Shown here piece by piece: positions 61,813 to 64,000 of a stretch of DNA of 64,000 nt. The position numbers and the translations under genes are program-made. Under the pieces are notes generated by a model that saw only the letters and a program-made list of their open reading frames with translations, was not told the DNA's origin and did no database searches. This DNA comes from Chryseobacterium gregarium DSM 19109 (lineage in GTDB: Bacteria; Bacteroidota; Bacteroidia; Flavobacteriales; Weeksellaceae): positions 188,750 through 252,749 of the forward strand of contig NZ_KE387264.1 in assembly GCF_000430845.1 (NCBI RefSeq). Reading direction: 5' to 3'. The first letter of the stretch is position 1, and every line of letters begins with the position of its first letter.

Positions 61813-62709
61813 ATGACCACTTTTGAAAATACAACACAGCAAATTGTTACTGTGAAGGCACGAGCAGATAAAGCAATCAATTCTTTAAAAGGAATTTTAT
61901 TAGGCATACTATCAGATGAAAAAATAGATTCTTACGAAATGAAGGAATTGCAATTGTGGGCAAAAGAAAATCACGCATTGATCAACAGAAATCCCTTCAA
62001 GGAATTTATGCTTCTAATTGAAAATACTGCGTCCAATGACATTCCACCGAAAGAATCTATTGAAGATCTGTATTGGCTCTGCCAAAAATACGAGCACGAC
62101 AGTATCTATTATAACGGTATAACTTCAGACCTACAGCAATTGCAAGGAATTTTCCATGGATTACTTGCAGACGGTAACCTTAACGATGACGAGATTTTCA
62201 ACCTTCACAAATGGCTGTCTGACAACGAACATCTTAATTCCTATTATCCTTATGACGAAATAAGAAGTCTAGTTTTGTCTATCGTCTCTGACAAGAAGAT
62301 CGATGAAGAAGAAAGGTTGGTATTAATAGCTTTTATAAAACAATTCGTAGAGCTCAAAAATGATCAGATAAAAGAATCGATTGACCAATTGACGACCGAT
62401 GTAAACATCTCAGGAATTTGCGCAGTAGATCCAGAAATAGTTTTTGAAAACAAAACATTCTGTATAACTGGCATTTTAAGCCGAGGAACCCGAAACGAAC
62501 TGCAAACTGCAATCAAAAGCAAAGGCGGCATTCCAGTGAACACCATATCTAAAAAAGCAGATTACCTTGTGATTGGTGATACCAACAATGCTTGCTGGAG
62601 CTATGCCTGCTATGGCAGAAAAGTTGAGAAAGCTTTAGACCTGAGAAAGTCAGGCCATACCATCATCCTAGTTCATGAATATGATGTGTTTGACGCCATA
62701 GAAAATTAA
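61813..62709 (+). CDS. TerB-like/BRCT domain protein
   Basis: 298 residues. Two TerB-like helical units are visible in the first 190 residues: SLKGILLGILSDEKIDSYEMKELQLWAKEN and LQGIFHGLLADGNLNDDEIFNLHKWLSDN, each with an acidic D-x-x-(I/L)-x-x-x-E pattern. The last 90 residues are a BRCT domain: FENKTFCITGILSRGTRNELQTAIKSKGGIPVNTISKKADYLVIGD, then GHTIILVHEYDVFDAI. It is coupled to the next gene (3-base gap). DNA-damage or genome-surveillance function is suggested by BRCT, but unproven. Confidence 0.85.
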   Translation: MTTFENTTQQIVTVKARADKAINSLKGILLGILSDEKIDSYEMKELQLWAKENHALINRNPFKEFMLLIENTASNDIPPKESIEDLYWLCQKYEHDSIYYNGITSDLQQLQGIFHGLLADGNLNDDEIFNLHKWLSDNEHLNSYYPYDEIRSLVLSIVSDKKIDEEERLVLIAFIKQFVELKNDQIKESIDQLTTDVNISGICAVDPEIVFENKTFCITGILSRGTRNELQTAIKSKGGIPVNTISKKADYLVIGDTNNACWSYACYGRKVEKALDLRKSGHTIILVHEYDVFDAIEN

Positions 62710-62712
62710 GAT

Positions 62713-64000
62713 ATGACTATTTTTATAATCTTAGTTTTCGTTATTTTATTTTTTGCGTTAGTCAATCAGAACAAGAAAAATAGTAAAAAAGTTGTCTTAA
62801 AAACTTCACGTTCACGTACTGATAGACCTAAGGCCATTGTTAAACATGTTGAAAAAGTTCAAAAAGAAACTCAAATCACTACAAGTTTTGACAAATCAAT
62901 AAAAACATCTATTCCCACCATTAAACCTGTGATCAATGTTGAACCTGTTTCAAAAATACAAAAAGAAGAGCAGATCACAATACGCTACAGTAGTCCAGTA
63001 AAAGCATCTGTCAGTATGGAAGAGAATATAACTAAAACAGACGATTCTATAATTGATGTGTCAAACATTGTAACGTCATTATTAGGCAATATTAAAGTTA
63101 CTTCAGAAAACAGATCTGCAAATATTTCCGCTCCTTACTGGCCTCATCGCTATGTATATTCATATTCTGATCTCAACACGGCAAACGCGGAGCAACGTAA
63201 ATTCTACAACGTATTCAAAACAGAATTCTTAAAAGGAAATTTTCTTTTTTTAAATGGTAATGCCAACTATTCCTTCATTCTAATGTTTGATCTGCTGAAT
63301 GAATTTGCAGTCCATAAGGATTTCCAAAAAATCGAAGAGCAATTGGAAGATCTTGGCAACAATTATCCAATCACAAAATCCTATTGTGTCTCATTTCTTA
63401 TTCAAAGACTTGACGATTACAATATGAACGATGAGGCACAAGAATATAGAGAAAAAAACAACGTTTATGATTATGATTACTGGAAATTAGGGAAAAGATA
63501 TAAAAAGATACTTGACCTTTCTAATGAGCAAGAAAATACACTTAACAAGATATGGTTTCAAAACAATGTTTTTACTGAAATAGAATTTTGTAAACTTGAA
63601 GTACTTAAACAATTTCTAAGAGCCACTGAACATCTTCAGCAAAACTTTACTTCTGTTGATAATTCACTCGATAATCTAATAGATGAATTAACAGATCTAA
63701 TTGTAAGGAAGTATTACCGCTACCGGAAGGGAAGTCAAAACTACAAATACAGTTTCGAAACCGTTCAGGGACAGATTTATGGGCACATCTTAAAATTGAG
63801 TGAAAACAATGTCCGAGAATCTTATTCCAACAAACGAAAATTAACAGCGGAATTTAACTATAGTAACCCTGAGATTTACAATGTTTATTTTGAAAAAGTC
63901 ATTACGAAATTAGATGTGTTCTTTCCCGAAGATCAAAAACAAATTACTACCCCAGATCTCGAAACGGAAAAGCGCCTCAACGAAAGCAATACAACACGGT
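62713..64000 (+). CDS. TerB-N domain protein, 3' end beyond the window
   Basis: About 429 codons without a stop up to the window edge. It begins with one membrane anchor (MTIFIILVFVILFFALVNQ), then a Lys-rich linker to about residue 110. Next is a domain YWPHRYVYSYSDLNTANAEQRKFYNVFKTEFLKGNFLFLNGNANYSFILMFDLLNEF, matching the TerB N-terminal domain. Such proteins usually continue into a TerB and TerB-C domain. With the preceding TerB/BRCT gene it seems to form a two-gene accessory module. Confidence 0.82.
   Translation, partial: MTIFIILVFVILFFALVNQNKKNSKKVVLKTSRSRTDRPKAIVKHVEKVQKETQITTSFDKSIKTSIPTIKPVINVEPVSKIQKEEQITIRYSSPVKASVSMEENITKTDDSIIDVSNIVTSLLGNIKVTSENRSANISAPYWPHRYVYSYSDLNTANAEQRKFYNVFKTEFLKGNFLFLNGNANYSFILMFDLLNEFAVHKDFQKIEEQLEDLGNNYPITKSYCVSFLIQRLDDYNMNDEAQEYREKNNVYDYDYWKLGKRYKKILDLSNEQENTLNKIWFQNNVFTEIEFCKLEVLKQFLRATEHLQQNFTSVDNSLDNLIDELTDLIVRKYYRYRKGSQNYKYSFETVQGQIYGHILKLSENNVRESYSNKRKLTAEFNYSNPEIYNVYFEKVITKLDVFFPEDQKQITTPDLETEKRLNESNTTR

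Noticed and set aside
46694..64000. Right attachment site of the tRNA-Ser element within the window
   Set aside because: I found no second copy of the tRNA 3' end downstream, so the element must extend beyond the window.

Overview
The window looks like the chromosome of a yellow-pigmented Flavobacteriia (Bacteroidota), most likely Chryseobacterium or a close relative in the Weeksellaceae. The evidence is the low-GC DNA, -7 promoter boxes of the TAnnTTTG type, short A-rich signal peptides, a zeaxanthin-type carotenoid operon, Bacteroidota-style AraR, GPH and SSS transporters, and the intergenic TCTAATATCTA repeats typical of these genomes. Genus assignment is inference.

Positions 1-23559 are mainly a plant pentose and galactose region. 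An L-arabinose block (araA 3' end, aldose epimerase, Na+/sugar symporter) is followed by housekeeping-type genes (YhcG-like nuclease, DEDDh exonuclease, CBS/DUF294 protein). Next come a Nudix-fold AraR regulator and a divergent hemicellulose cluster: GH127, a sialate-O-acetylesterase-like esterase, a GPH symporter, GH10 xylanase, GH43 and GH67 alpha-glucuronidase. No SusC/SusD pair is present. An AraC regulator and galK-galT follow.

Positions 23899-30741 hold a self-contained surface-fibre locus: AraC regulator, two small pilin-like subunits, a PapD-like chaperone, a two-domain tip-adhesin-like protein and a large outer-membrane usher-like barrel. Positions 30961-46289 are ordinary chromosome: a DUF2383 protein, the MarR-crtI-crtB-crtZ-crtYcd operon, an AsmA-like protein, AlkB-like dioxygenase, an SDR, a 598-residue orphan and small hypotheticals. 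One lipoprotein gene here carries two homopolymer frameshifts.

A tRNA-Ser(UGA) gene (46694-46778) marks the junction to an integrative element that runs past the end of the window. It opens with a tyrosine integrase preceded by repeated GGTCAC-type sites. Its cargo includes a decayed serine recombinase and a retron-like operon. The retron has an ncRNA with 14-bp a1/a2 arms, an RT with NAxxH and VTG motifs and a long C-terminal domain, a receiver-like protein and a receiver-HEPN-like protein. Further cargo is several unknown genes and a decayed M15 peptidase.

The most striking locus lies at 57563-59921. A structured RNA with its own promoter precedes an ECF sigma factor that is translationally coupled to a small Cas12f/TnpB-like protein whose RuvC site is destroyed; a second structured RNA candidate follows. 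This matches what I recall of nuclease-dead Cas12f-sigma pairs proposed to direct RNA-guided transcription. Downstream are seven helically phased 24-bp iteron-like repeats, two small HTH genes typical of Bacteroidota mobile elements, and a TerB/BRCT plus TerB-N gene pair cut by the window edge.
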